From: UBA868 sp016776875
Lineage (GTDB): Bacteria > Pseudomonadota > Gammaproteobacteria > Arenicellales > UBA868
Assembly: GCA_051201585.1 (NCBI GenBank)
Contig: CP179198.1
Coordinates: 2,046,001 to 2,110,000, forward strand
Direction: 5' to 3'
Length of the DNA stretch: 64,000 nucleotides
Shown here piece after piece: positions 8,338-18,217 of this stretch. The notes beneath the pieces were generated by a model that saw only the letters and a program-made list of their open reading frames with translations, made no database searches and was not told where the DNA came from. Both the position numbers and the translations under genes were made by a program. Each line of letters opens with the position of its first letter. Position 1 is the stretch's first letter.

Positions 8338-10481
8338 ACCGCGCGCTTGGATTTGGCGTCACCCTGACGGTCTCGCTTGCATTATTAAGCATTTCTGTTT
8401 TTCTAACCCAAACTGCAGATCAAGAAGATCTGTTTGGCGATTATTACGGCGCCTTAATTGCATTAAATATTTTTGGAATTTCAGCGCTTGCCGTTCTAAC
8501 GCTTTTTCAAATCAGAAAACTAGTGGGTTCAATTCGAGCGCGAGCCCTTGGATCCAGATTGACCATGCGGTTTGTCGCAACGTTTGCCGTGCTCGCCGTG
8601 ATTCCTCTAGCGATGGTCTACTACTTTGCGGTCCAGTATCTGAGCCGCAGTATTGATTCATGGTTTGATGTCCAAATTGAGCAAGCGCTTGACGACGCTT
8701 TTCTTCTCGGTCGGAACACGCTTGAAACAATCAAGCTTGATCTTGTCAGACAGGCTCGTATATCCGCGCGGCGAATCGAGATCACAAACTCTTCAGCACA
8801 ACTTTATAACCTGCTTGATAATCTTCGCGCCGCTGGCGACTATGATGAGATGAGTCTGCACTCCTCAACGGGACGCATATTAGCCTCCAGCAGTAATTTG
8901 GCAATTTCCTTAATTCCCGATGCTCCTAATAAAGAAGTGCTCAACAAGGTTCGCCGAGAAAAGGTCTATGCAGAATTTGAGCCTGCACGCGATGGTGGGT
9001 TAATGCTTCGGGTTGCGGTTCCCGTATCGGGACTCAGTGTCAGTTCACCCGATCGGGTTTTGCAAGTGCTATATCCCCTCCCGCTTCGTTACTCGAGACT
9101 CGGCGAAAGCGTTGAGACCGCATCACGTGAGTATGAAAAATTAAAGTACCTTCGAGGACCGCTCACCTTAAGTTTTGTGTTGAGTCTGACACTGGTAACA
9201 GCGATGACCCTATTGATCTCGTTGTGGGCTTCTATTTATCTTGCACAACGATTGCTCGCACCATTGCGAGATCTCGCTGAGGGCACCCGTGCTATCTCAA
9301 AAGGAGACTATGGGAAAATTCTCCCCGTTCACGGCAGTGATGAACTAGGCGTCTTGGTTGAATCATTTAATCTTATGACTCGTCAAATCTCCTCCGCCCA
9401 GAAAAGCGCTATTGAAAGCCAGCAGCTCGCTGAATCTGAGCATGCCTACCTCAACACGGTTCTCACTCACTTATCAGCTGGCGTGCTCACCCTTAGCTCA
9501 AATCATGAACTCATCACATTTAATGCCGCCGCTGAACGCATTCTTGAAATCAATCTGGAAGACCTGCGAGGGTCCAGTATCGACGTGATTGCCAAGGCGT
9601 TACCTAACGCATCATCGCTGTTAAAAATGATCAAAGAAGGTACTTCGGACAACCTAAACCAATGGCAAAAAGAAATTAGTATTTCAGGGTCGGATACCAG
9701 ACACACCTTGATTTGCAGTGGTACCCGAATTGAGTCCGAAAGCGGTGATTCCGGTTACGTTATTGTCTTTGAAGACGCCACAGATCTACTTAAAGCGCAA
9801 CGCGACGCAGCTTGGGGCGAAGTGGCCAGACGGCTCGCGCATGAAATTAAAAACCCTTTAACACCCATTCAGCTTTCTGCTGAACGTATTCGACGTAAAT
9901 ACTTAGACACCCTGGCTGATGAGGATCGTGAAACTCTGGACCGATCGACACGAACCATTGTTCAGCAAGTCGAAACCATGAAGACAATGGTTAATGCGTT
10001 CTCAGACTACGCTCGCCCCGCACCGTTGGATCGGAAACCAACAGACGTCAATCAACTTGTGGTCGACACTGTAGATCTATTCTTGCAAGCGGAAGATAAG
10101 GTGGGAATTACAATGCACCTAAAGGAAGAGTCCGAGGCGGTGGTTCTTGACCCAAATGCCTTTCGTCAGGTACTCAACAATGTCATTATTAATGCGCAGG
10201 ATGCGTTCCCGGATCGGACGGGGGAAATCACTATTTCGACCCAAATCAATGTTCAAACCAATAGCTTTCAGATCATGATTTCTGACAACGGGCCTGGCTT
10301 TCCTGTTGAAAGCCTCGAACGCATTTTCGAGCCTTACGTCACCTCGAAAGAGAAAGGAACCGGGTTAGGACTCGCAATTTGCAGGCGGATCATTGAAGAG
10401 CACGGGGGAGTTATTCGGGCAGTCAACGCGCCGGAGGGTGGCGCAACCGTTATAATCTCGATTCCGGTCAGACAACTTTAG
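8334..10481 (+). CDS. ntrY: NtrY-type membrane sensor histidine kinase
   Basis: Membrane-bound histidine kinase of the NtrY type, partner of the response regulator that follows. The 715 residues contain three hydrophobic segments near the N-terminus (about 5-25, 41-60, 82-105), a long extracytoplasmic-type region, a further membrane segment near 280-305, a HAMP domain, a PAS domain (about 378-490), the dimerisation box RRLAHEIKNPLTP with phospho-acceptor His503, and an ATPase domain with NNVIINAQDAF, DNGPGFP and GTGLGLAICRR. The GTG start overlaps the DUF4390 stop codon. NtrYX systems respond to nitrogen or redox state in different bacteria; which signal applies here cannot be told from sequence. 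Confidence 0.9.
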   Translation: MNRALGFGVTLTVSLALLSISVFLTQTADQEDLFGDYYGALIALNIFGISALAVLTLFQIRKLVGSIRARALGSRLTMRFVATFAVLAVIPLAMVYYFAVQYLSRSIDSWFDVQIEQALDDAFLLGRNTLETIKLDLVRQARISARRIEITNSSAQLYNLLDNLRAAGDYDEMSLHSSTGRILASSSNLAISLIPDAPNKEVLNKVRREKVYAEFEPARDGGLMLRVAVPVSGLSVSSPDRVLQVLYPLPLRYSRLGESVETASREYEKLKYLRGPLTLSFVLSLTLVTAMTLLISLWASIYLAQRLLAPLRDLAEGTRAISKGDYGKILPVHGSDELGVLVESFNLMTRQISSAQKSAIESQQLAESEHAYLNTVLTHLSAGVLTLSSNHELITFNAAAERILEINLEDLRGSSIDVIAKALPNASSLLKMIKEGTSDNLNQWQKEISISGSDTRHTLICSGTRIESESGDSGYVIVFEDATDLLKAQRDAAWGEVARRLAHEIKNPLTPIQLSAERIRRKYLDTLADEDRETLDRSTRTIVQQVETMKTMVNAFSDYARPAPLDRKPTDVNQLVVDTVDLFLQAEDKVGITMHLKEESEAVVLDPNAFRQVLNNVIINAQDAFPDRTGEITISTQINVQTNSFQIMISDNGPGFPVESLERIFEPYVTSKEKGTGLGLAICRRIIEEHGGVIRAVNAPEGGATVIISIPVRQL

Positions 10482-10509
10482 AAACACCGACGCTAATCTA
10501 AAACCCTCC

Positions 10510-11925
10510 ATGCGCGAATACTCTGTTCTGGTTGTCGATGACGAGCCGGATATCCGGCAAGTCGTGGGTGATATCCTGCAAGATGAGGGATATGTTGTTC
10601 ATGTGGCAGCAAATGCGGCCGAGGCACGAGATCAGTTTACGCAAGTTCAGCCAGACCTGGTACTTCTTGATATTTGGATGCCAGACACAGACGGCATCGC
10701 ACTCTTACGGGAGTGGCGAGAAAATGGGGTCATCTCGACTCCAGTTATCATGATTTCGGGGCATGGCACCGTCGAAACCGCAGTTGAAGCGATTCGAATC
10801 GGCGCATACGACTTTTTAGAGAAGCCCTTATCAACAGCAAAGCTGTTGGTCACCGTCGAACGGGCACTTGAAGCAACCGCACTGAGAACCGAAAACTTAA
10901 GTCTAAAAACTCAACTAGAGCCAGTCTCTGGATTCGTTGGGCATAGTGATTCAATCATCGCGTTAGGTCAACTGGTTAACCGAGTAGCGGCCACTGACCA
11001 GCCGGTCATGATTCGAGGAGAATCCGGCTCAGGAAAAGGTGTTGCAGCAAGAGTTTTACACCGCGCAAGCGCTTTCGCCGAAGGCCCTTATGTTGAAGCG
11101 AACCTCAGCACCCTTGAAAAACAGCAGATCATTGAAACGCTATTCGGCTCCGAGAACGGGGACAACGTAACGCCTGGCCTTTTCGAACAAGTTTCAAACG
11201 GCACCTTAGTACTTGACGAAATCAGCAACCTAGACCCAGCCGCTCAAAAAAGAGTGCTAAACATGTTGGAAACGGGATTTTTTTTACGACTGAATGGAAA
11301 TAAGCGGTTAAAGAAAAACTTCCGAATCGTCGCAACCTCTCATCAGGATCTTGAAGAAAAAATTGCCCAAAAACGGTTTAGTGAAGATCTTTTTTATCGC
11401 TTGAGCGCAATCACAATTGGGGTGCCGCCCCTTCGGGCACATCGCGAAGATATTCCGGATCTCATAAACTTTTATACTCAGCACATCATTGATAGTGAAC
11501 ATCTACCGTTTCGACAATTTTCAACGTCCTCGATCAACTATCTTCGCAACCGACCTTGGTCAGGCAATATACGTGAGCTCGTCAATTTCATTCATCGAAC
11601 ACTTCTCACCACGTCTTCAGAAGTCATCGAAGCAGATGAAACCCGTGAGATGATGGGGCAAAGCGGACATATGATTAACGAGGTTCAGGAAAAAAATGCT
11701 TGGAGGGATTTTGGTCAACCGCTGCGTTCTGCGCGAGAACACTTTGAAAGGGACTACTTAGAATTTCATCTGCGGCAAGCAAAAGGCAATATGAGTGAGT
11801 TAGCGCGCCGCACAGAACTGGAACGCACGCACCTTTATCGGAAGCTTAAAGGTTTAGGTATAGATCCGAAAGACGAGAAATACCGCGAAGACGCTGCTGT
11901 AGAAAGCGGGAATCAAAAGTCGTGA
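10510..11925 (+). CDS. ntrX: NtrX-type response regulator without GAFTGA
   Basis: Response regulator with receiver domain (1-120; acidic pocket Asp10/Asp11, phospho-acceptor Asp54, Lys105), AAA+ domain (about 140-370; Walker A GESGSGKG at 170-177, Walker B GTLVLDEI at 231-238) and C-terminal Fis-type helix-turn-helix (about 420-460, GNMSELARRTELERTHLYRKL). The GAFTGA loop that contacts sigma-54 is not present: the corresponding stretch reads LFGSENGDNVTPGLFEQ (211-227). NtrX proteins of other groups have been described with the same loss and act with other sigma factors or as repressors. It follows ntrY by 28 bases and overlaps trkA by four. Confidence 0.9.
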   Translation: MREYSVLVVDDEPDIRQVVGDILQDEGYVVHVAANAAEARDQFTQVQPDLVLLDIWMPDTDGIALLREWRENGVISTPVIMISGHGTVETAVEAIRIGAYDFLEKPLSTAKLLVTVERALEATALRTENLSLKTQLEPVSGFVGHSDSIIALGQLVNRVAATDQPVMIRGESGSGKGVAARVLHRASAFAEGPYVEANLSTLEKQQIIETLFGSENGDNVTPGLFEQVSNGTLVLDEISNLDPAAQKRVLNMLETGFFLRLNGNKRLKKNFRIVATSHQDLEEKIAQKRFSEDLFYRLSAITIGVPPLRAHREDIPDLINFYTQHIIDSEHLPFRQFSTSSINYLRNRPWSGNIRELVNFIHRTLLTTSSEVIEADETREMMGQSGHMINEVQEKNAWRDFGQPLRSAREHFERDYLEFHLRQAKGNMSELARRTELERTHLYRKLKGLGIDPKDEKYREDAAVESGNQKS

Positions 11926-13298
11926 AAATTATTGTCCTAGGTGCGGGTCAAGTCGGGACGTCCATGGCGGAAATTCTTTCGCGAGAAGAGAACGATGTCA
12001 CCCTGGTTGATATTGATTCAGAAAAACTGTCGGGGCTGCAGGATCGAATTGATATCAGAACAGTGCATGGCGCCGCTTCATATCCAAGCGTCCTTGAGAG
12101 AGCTGGCGGCCACGATGCAGACTTGGTGCTCGCGGTGACAAATCATGACGAAGTTAATATGGCAGCCTGCCAAATTGCGCATTCGTTATTCCATACACCT
12201 AAAAAAATCGCGCGGATCCGATCCGCCGAGTACCTTTCTCATCGCGAAATTTTCACCGATAGCGCCATCCCCATCGACGTCATTATCAGTCCTGAACATA
12301 TCATCACTCAACACGTGCTGCACCTGATCCAGTACCCTGGCGCACTGCAGGTGGTGAACTTTGCAAATGATCGTATTCAACTGGTCAGCGTCCGAGCCAA
12401 TGAGAACAGTCCCCTGATTGGCCGAAAATTAAAGGCGCTTCGGGAAGATCTTCCAGATATCGATAGTCGCGTTGCGGCGATCTACCGTCAAGATCGCGCG
12501 ATTTTACCCGACGGTGATACGGTCGTTGAACCCGGAGACGAGGTTTTCGTTTTAGCGGCAAGAGAACACATTCATTCTGTGATGAGTGAACTGTGCAAGG
12601 TAGAGCGGCCTGGACGGAGAATCATGCTGACTGGTGCTGGAAATATCGGCTTGCGGCTCGCGGAACGGCTTGAGCAACTTAATTTTCACGTGAAGATTGT
12701 CGAGCACAATGCTAAACGCGCTAAGCAGGTATCAGAACTACTCGATCGATCCGTTGTTCTACACGGGGACGCGGCTGATGAAGATCTGATGACTCAAGAA
12801 AACATCGATAATGTTGATGCCTTCTGCTCTCTTACCAACGACGACGAGGCAAATATCCTTTCGGCTATGCTCGCCAAGCGCCTAGGCGCAAAAAGAACAA
12901 TGGCACTCGTTAATCGATCTGCCTACGTGGAGTTGATGGAAAACTCCTTAGTTGACATTGCAATTTCTCCCCGCGTGGCAACAGTGGGCACACTTCTAAC
13001 TCATGTCAGGAAAGGGGATATGGTTGCCGTTCATTCTCTACGACGAGGTGCTGCAGAGGCAATTGAAGTAATAGCGCATGGCGACAAGGATTCCTCAAAA
13101 GTGGTGAACCGTTCGATCTCTGAAATAAACCTGCCAGACGGCGCTATGGTGGGTGCAATTCTGCGAGGCGAAGATGTCATTATTGCGCATAGCGACACCG
13201 TGATTGAGGCAGAAGACCACGCGATTCTTTTTGTCATAGACAAAAGCAAAATTCGCGACATCGAGCAATTATTTCAGGTTGCAGTCACCTTCATCTAA
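11922..13298 (+). CDS. trkA: Trk potassium uptake regulatory protein TrkA
   Basis: Cytoplasmic NAD(H)-binding subunit that gates the TrkH potassium channel. The 458 residues hold two RCK units in tandem: the first Rossmann domain starts at VLGAGQVGTSMAEIL (residue 4) and the second at MLTGAGNIGLRLAERL (about 230), each followed by a TrkA-C domain. The GTG start overlaps the ntrX stop codon by four bases, and trkH follows 13 bases after the trkA stop (ATG at 13312). The kinase-regulator-transporter order suggests one transcript for ntrYX and trkAH, but no promoter test is possible here. Confidence 0.96.
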   Translation: MKIIVLGAGQVGTSMAEILSREENDVTLVDIDSEKLSGLQDRIDIRTVHGAASYPSVLERAGGHDADLVLAVTNHDEVNMAACQIAHSLFHTPKKIARIRSAEYLSHREIFTDSAIPIDVIISPEHIITQHVLHLIQYPGALQVVNFANDRIQLVSVRANENSPLIGRKLKALREDLPDIDSRVAAIYRQDRAILPDGDTVVEPGDEVFVLAAREHIHSVMSELCKVERPGRRIMLTGAGNIGLRLAERLEQLNFHVKIVEHNAKRAKQVSELLDRSVVLHGDAADEDLMTQENIDNVDAFCSLTNDDEANILSAMLAKRLGAKRTMALVNRSAYVELMENSLVDIAISPRVATVGTLLTHVRKGDMVAVHSLRRGAAEAIEVIAHGDKDSSKVVNRSISEINLPDGAMVGAILRGEDVIIAHSDTVIEAEDHAILFVIDKSKIRDIEQLFQVAVTFI

Positions 13299-13311
13299 GC
13301 GAGAAGAAGCC

Positions 13312-14763
13312 ATGTTTTCCTCTGCAGTCCTCAGAATTCTCGGCGTGCTTCTTGTCATGTTCAGTACCACGATGATACCGCCTTTAATTATTTCTTGGAT
13401 GAGTTCGGATGGAAGTGCTGGCGCGTTTTTTGTCGCCTACCTTGCCACAGTGAGCGTTGGAGGCGCGCTTTGGATTTTGTTCCGAAACAAAGCTCGCGAG
13501 TTGCGGGTGAGAGATGGCTTTTTAATTGTCGTTCTGTTCTGGACAGTGCTCGCGATCTTCGGCACCGCCCCACTGCTCTTATCACCTAATCCAGCATTGA
13601 GCCTGACTGACGCCTTGTTTGAATCGATGTCTGGATTAACCACGACCGGAGCCACGGTACTCACGGGGCTTGATAACTTACCACCTTCAATTCTCTATTA
13701 CCGGCAACAACTGCAGTGGCTCGGAGGCATGGGGATTATCGTGCTCGCTGTAGCGGTAATGCCCATGCTGGGTGTGGGGGGGATGCAACTTTATAGAGCC
13801 GAAACACCGGGCCCGATGAAAGACTCCAAACTGACGCCGCGCATTACCGAAACTGCAAAAGCGCTTTGGTATATCTATCTGGGTCTTACCGTTTCCTGTG
13901 CAGTAGCCTATTGGGCGGCGGGTATGACTGTATTTGATGCTGTTGGTCATGCTTTCTCTACCGTCGCTATCGGCGGTTTCTCTACACATGATGAGAGCAT
14001 TGGGTTTTTTAATAACCCGCTCGTAATGATTATCGCAATGATATTTATGCTGGTGTCTGCGATTAACTTTGCCCTGCATTTCACTGTCGTTCGATCGCGC
14101 TCAATAAGCGCTTATTTTGGCGATACTGAAGTGAAAGCATTTATGGTGTTCATGCTGTTGGTAATAATTACAGCAATTACTGTTCTTGCGATCTGGGAGA
14201 TCTATCCCTCTTCTGGGCAAACAATCCTGCATGGCGCTTTTCAGGTAATCTCGATTGGCACAACCACTGGCTTTACAACAACAGGTTTCCACTGGTGGCC
14301 TTCCTTTTTACCTGTCTTACTCATCATTATGAGCGCAGTCGGCGGATGTGCGGGATCCACCGCGGGTGGAATGAAAATGATTCGTTTCGTACTTTTATAT
14401 AAACAAGGGAAACGGGAAATCGGACAGCTAATTCATCCCAGCGCGCTGGTCACTGTCAAAATTGGGAATAAGCCTGTACCCGATCATGTGATTAATGCGG
14501 TTTGGGGATTTTTCTCACTCTATATCCTAAGTTATGTCGGATTATCCATTGCAGTCACTGCGACAGGTGTGGATTTAATCACCGCATTCTCAGCGGTAAC
14601 GGCCTGCCTTAACAACCTGGGTCCCGGCCTTGGCGCCGTGGCGGAAAATTACGCACTCCTCAATCCTGCCACCAAACTCATCTTAACGGCCACAATGCTT
14701 TTGGGAAGGCTTGAAATTTTCACGCTTTTAGTACTCCTCACCCCAGCATTCTGGCGCAGCTAA
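13312..14763 (+). CDS. trkH: Trk potassium transporter TrkH
   Basis: Inner-membrane potassium channel subunit. The ATG at 13312 (MFSSAVLRILG, 483 residues) is preceded by GAGAAGAAG and is preferred to an upstream alternative at 13279 that would overlap trkA. Four pore-loop repeats can be seen around the selectivity glycines, for example ESMSGLTTTGATV, STVAIGGFSTHDES, ISIGTTTGFTTTGF and TACLNNLGPGLGAV. About ten to twelve membrane segments. It ends 28 bases from the convergent GT9 gene with no clear terminator between them. Confidence 0.95.
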   Translation: MFSSAVLRILGVLLVMFSTTMIPPLIISWMSSDGSAGAFFVAYLATVSVGGALWILFRNKARELRVRDGFLIVVLFWTVLAIFGTAPLLLSPNPALSLTDALFESMSGLTTTGATVLTGLDNLPPSILYYRQQLQWLGGMGIIVLAVAVMPMLGVGGMQLYRAETPGPMKDSKLTPRITETAKALWYIYLGLTVSCAVAYWAAGMTVFDAVGHAFSTVAIGGFSTHDESIGFFNNPLVMIIAMIFMLVSAINFALHFTVVRSRSISAYFGDTEVKAFMVFMLLVIITAITVLAIWEIYPSSGQTILHGAFQVISIGTTTGFTTTGFHWWPSFLPVLLIIMSAVGGCAGSTAGGMKMIRFVLLYKQGKREIGQLIHPSALVTVKIGNKPVPDHVINAVWGFFSLYILSYVGLSIAVTATGVDLITAFSAVTACLNNLGPGLGAVAENYALLNPATKLILTATMLLGRLEIFTLLVLLTPAFWRS

Positions 14764-14790
14764 ATCTTCCCGCTCCCTGCAAAAGTTCGA

Positions 14791-15797
14791 TCAAAGCATT
14801 ACTCGATTAATCGCATTGATAACGGAACGCACGGGTATCGCATTAATGCAATTTTGTTTACAAAACTGACGTCGATAACAGCGCTGGCAGCCGACATCTG
14901 CACGCAGCACCAAAGATCTGGGACTTCTAGGCCCCACTAACGCTTCATTTGTGGGGCCAAACAACGCCACCAGCGGTCGATCAAGGGCTGATGCCACATG
15001 CATTGGAAGACTATCGCCGGCGACCACAACGTCTGCTTGATCCATTACGGCGATAAATTCAGTCAAAGATAGGTCTCCGGCCAGGTTCATTACGCGCTCG
15101 GATGAGTCACTCGAGAGTGCGCGATCAATATGAATCCGATCTTCAAAACTCCCTGTAGCAACGACGAAAAACTTGTCCGTTATTTCATCAACAAGTTCGA
15201 CAAAATTAATTAGCGACCAATTTTTGGTCGGCCATCGAGTCATGGGACAAATGACCGCGAGCTTTTTCCGCTCATCAATACTTTACCGAGGATCAAAGAG
15301 GCCCGATCGTGATCTTTTTGAGACACCGTCAATATTGGCTGTTCCTGGGATGGTTGAACACCACAGAGCTGAAGCACACCATCCATTTCGTCAATTGCGT
15401 GCAATTGTGGATCACAAAAGCGTTGGGCAAACCACCATCTTCCTTTTACAAATCGTGATCGAGTGCGTGCCGCCCACAGAAACATCACTGTTTTCCAGCT
15501 ACCCTGCAGATCAATGACAAGATCAAATTGCTGGCTTCGAACTTTTTTTATCGAGCACCATATATGACTTAGCGTCCAGCAAGGATGTCGCCACCAGTCA
15601 GACTTGACCCGATACCGATCAAAGGTCAACAGGACATCAATATCTCTATTATTTAAAAATAGATCGGCCGCCGTGGTCGAGGTCAAAACGGTGATGTGAG
15701 CATCTGGAAATGCCATGCGAACAGACCGAATAGGCGCCGTCGCATGAACGACATCACCAAGAGATGTCTGTTTGATCAGGAGAATGTTTTTAGTCAC
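14791..15797 (-). CDS. GT9 glycosyltransferase (heptosyltransferase-like), frameshifted
   Basis: LPS heptosyltransferase-like enzyme of glycosyltransferase family 9. The N-terminal part (15797 down to about 15266) begins MTKNILLIKQTSLGDVVHATA, the typical GT9 start. The C-terminal part has AGDSLPMHVASALDRPLVALFGPT, the sugar-nucleotide-binding signature, and a Cys-rich tail. The two parts are in different frames. Inserting one A into the A-run of GGAAAAAGCTC (T-run at 15263-15267 on the + strand) restores SGKKLAVICPMTRW and a protein of about 335 residues. The break is probably a sequence error. It lies next to a lipid A acyltransferase gene, which supports an LPS role; the exact acceptor is unknown. 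Confidence 0.85.
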
Positions 15798-15832
15798 TTG
15801 GTGCCCTTAGCCGCCAGGTCATCATCGGCATA

Positions 15833-16789
15833 TTAAGCGTCATAAGGCGATGACTCACCGTTAGGACGCGTCCGGAACCATTTCAGCGTCCACAAATACT
15901 GCTCCGGAGCATCTTGAATATATGCCTGAAAAGCAAGATTGACTTTGGCTGCATCAAGCTCTGGATTTTGAGTTGGAAAGTCCTCAATCGGATCACCTAA
16001 GGCCACTTTATATCGACCTTCCTCACTAAGAATGCAAAACATTGGGATAACGGTCGCGCCAGTCATCCGCGCAAGTCGGCCCACAACCGGCAGAGTTGCC
16101 GTTTCAATACCGAAAAAGGGAGCAAAAACAGAATGCACGCCACCCAGATCTTCATCTGGCATCAAGTAGCCAACATAACCCGATCGGATTGATTTAACGA
16201 GCGGACGAACGCCCTGACTGCGCATGAATATTCGCGCCCCAAAACGGGTCCGCCCCCGCAATAACCACCAATAAAGAAGGGGGTTAGAGGGTTCTTTCAT
16301 CATTGATGCACCCCTTGCCACCCGCGCTAACGCTGCACCGGCCATATCGATTCCAACAACGTGCGGGATAATGAGGAGAATTTTTTCCCCAGATTGAACC
16401 CGATCTTTCAGTTGGGCTTCAACTTCGATAGTACAAAGTCGATCAATCGTTTTCCTCGAACCCCATCGTATTAAACCCAAATCGATGATTGCTTGACCAT
16501 ACCGGGTCAGGTGCGTTTTGAGAATTTTCTCTCGCGCCTGATGGTCAAGATGTGGAAAGCACCAGCGAAGATTAACGCGGGCGATTCGGACCCGCTTCTT
16601 ATTGACCCTAAAAAATAAGCTCCCGACACCACGACCTAAAATCAGCACCCAGGATCGGGGCAAAAAAACGCAGCATCCCACCAACCCAATAAGCGCCCAG
16701 TTTCCCCAATACCTCGGTAGCAATAAATTTGGACTGAACAGAGAGTGGAAAGGCAGTTTGATGTTCAAGGTTTTTTGATTCTCGCCCAC
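15833..16789 (-). CDS. Lipid A late acyltransferase (LpxL/HtrB family)
   Basis: Inner-membrane acyltransferase that adds a secondary acyl chain to lipid A. The 318-residue protein has a single membrane segment (about 30-55), the HX4D catalytic box His143-Asp148 in IIPHVVGIDMAG, and later conserved stretches PDEDLGG and FFGIETATLPVVGRLARMTGA. Length matches the family (about 300-310). It is encoded on the same strand as, and just upstream of, the GT9 gene. LpxL and LpxM paralogues cannot be separated with confidence from sequence alone, so no symbol is given. The start ATG at 16789 gives an N-terminal tail of about 25 polar residues before the membrane anchor. Confidence 0.88.
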   Translation of the reverse strand: MGENQKTLNIKLPFHSLFSPNLLLPRYWGNWALIGLVGCCVFLPRSWVLILGRGVGSLFFRVNKKRVRIARVNLRWCFPHLDHQAREKILKTHLTRYGQAIIDLGLIRWGSRKTIDRLCTIEVEAQLKDRVQSGEKILLIIPHVVGIDMAGAALARVARGASMMKEPSNPLLYWWLLRGRTRFGARIFMRSQGVRPLVKSIRSGYVGYLMPDEDLGGVHSVFAPFFGIETATLPVVGRLARMTGATVIPMFCILSEEGRYKVALGDPIEDFPTQNPELDAAKVNLAFQAYIQDAPEQYLWTLKWFRTRPNGESSPYDA

Positions 16790-16827
16790 CGATTTAAAGC
16801 ATTAAGCATGAATAAAGCGATGCACCC

Positions 16828-18042
16828 CTAAAGCCTGCCTTTTCGTCCAGCGATCCTGAGGCGCAGGGCGTTTAACTTTATAAACCCTTCAGCATCTGCC
16901 TGATGGTAAGCGCCGTGATCATCTTCGAAAGTGACCATGCTTTCATCGAAGAGCGAATCCGAGTCAGACCGCCTCCCGGTGACGTCAACATTACCCTTGT
17001 AGAGCTTTAACCTAACCAACCCGTTAACAGGCTTTTGAGAGTCATCAATCATTCCCTGGAGCATCTGCCGCTCGGGCGCAAACCAATAGCCGTTGTAAAT
17101 GAGTGATGCATACCGCGGCATTAGATCATCCTTCAGATGTGCAACTTCACGATCCAATGTGATTGACTCTATCGCTCGATGCGCTTTGATTAGGATAGTG
17201 CCGCCCGGTGTCTCGTAACAACCCCGATTTTTCATACCCACAAACCGATTCTCGACGAGGTCGATTCGACCCACGCCATGTTTGGCGCCAATCGTATTTA
17301 GCGATGCCAGCATTTGAGCCGGACTAAGGGTTTTGCCATTAAGTGAAACGGCATCACCGGCTTCAAATCCCAACTCAATTTCTTCTGGAGTATCCGGCGC
17401 GTCCTCCGGCGAGACGGCCCAGCGCCACATCTCAGGATCTGGTCGATTCCAAGGGTCTTCAAGCTCTCCTCCCTCATATGAGATATGGAGCATATTCGCA
17501 TCCATTGAATAATCAGCACCCCCATCCTTTCGAGTTTCAACCGGAATACCATGCTCACGAGCGTAGCCGACGAGGCGCTCCCGGGAATTAAGATCCCATT
17601 CCCGCCATGGCGCAATTACGTGAATCTGCGGATTAAGCGCATAAGCATTCAGCTCAAATCGAACTTGATCATTACCTTTACCGGTTGCACCGTGAGAAAT
17701 TGCATCAGCTCCGGTCTGATCTGCAATTCTAACCAGATGTTTTGCGATCAGTGGTCGTGCAATCGACGTTCCCAATAGATACTCGCCCTCATAAAGCGCG
17801 TTTGCCCGAAACATTGGAAACACGTAATCGCGTACAAACTCTTCACGCAAGTCTTCAACAAAAATCTCACTTACACCCAATTTTTTTGCTTTTTCTCGAG
17901 CAGGCTCGACCTCCTCCCCTTGGCCAATATCAGCCGTAAACGTTACCACCTCGCAGTTATATTGATCTTGAAGCCACTTCAGAATAATCGATGTATCCAA
18001 ACCGCCAGAGTAGGCAAGAACCGCCTTTTTGATTGTTTTCAC
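16828..18042 (-). CDS. argG: Argininosuccinate synthase
   Basis: Condenses citrulline and aspartate with ATP to argininosuccinate, the next-to-last step of arginine synthesis. The 404-residue protein starts KKAVLAYSGGLDTSIIL, the PP-loop (AYSGGLDTS at 9-17), and continues with the conserved SHGATGKGNDQVRFE and ETPGGTIL segments. Length is standard for the family. It is divergent from argF across a 175-base gap, so the two consecutive pathway enzymes probably share a regulatory region. No ARG-box operator pair was recognised in that gap. Confidence 0.97.
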   Translation of the reverse strand: MKTIKKAVLAYSGGLDTSIILKWLQDQYNCEVVTFTADIGQGEEVEPAREKAKKLGVSEIFVEDLREEFVRDYVFPMFRANALYEGEYLLGTSIARPLIAKHLVRIADQTGADAISHGATGKGNDQVRFELNAYALNPQIHVIAPWREWDLNSRERLVGYAREHGIPVETRKDGGADYSMDANMLHISYEGGELEDPWNRPDPEMWRWAVSPEDAPDTPEEIELGFEAGDAVSLNGKTLSPAQMLASLNTIGAKHGVGRIDLVENRFVGMKNRGCYETPGGTILIKAHRAIESITLDREVAHLKDDLMPRYASLIYNGYWFAPERQMLQGMIDDSQKPVNGLVRLKLYKGNVDVTGRRSDSDSLFDESMVTFEDDHGAYHQADAEGFIKLNALRLRIAGRKGRL

Positions 18043-18160
18043 TTTTTAAACCATGTCAGGGAAAAACAGCGACCGTCCTACGCTCGCTTACAATTTGTAA
18101 TTATATCAGCGTACTTTAAAGACCTTGCGTGGTAATTGGCGCAACGCTAGACTCTTGACC

Positions 18161-18190
18161 AACGCCCCGAATGGGCGTTTTTCTTTTTTA
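18161..18190 (+). terminator. Intrinsic-terminator-like hairpin in the argF leader
   Basis: AACGCCC (18161-18167), loop CGAAT, GGGCGTT (18173-18179), then TTTCTTTTTTA. On the + strand this is a textbook intrinsic terminator, yet it stands 28 bases before the argF start and no gene ends here. It could be an attenuator of argF or the end of a short leader RNA. A weak sigma-70-like pair (TTGCGT 18125, TAGACT 18148, spacing 17) would start transcription right at the hairpin, so any attenuated transcript must begin further upstream. Confidence 0.5.
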
Positions 18191-18217
18191 TGACCCCTCA
18201 TTTGAGAAGTGCCATCC

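Noticed and set aside
18125..18153. TTGCGT-N17-TAGACT as the argF promoter
   Set aside because: Only three and four of six bases match, and it would start inside the terminator hairpin; kept only as a remark.
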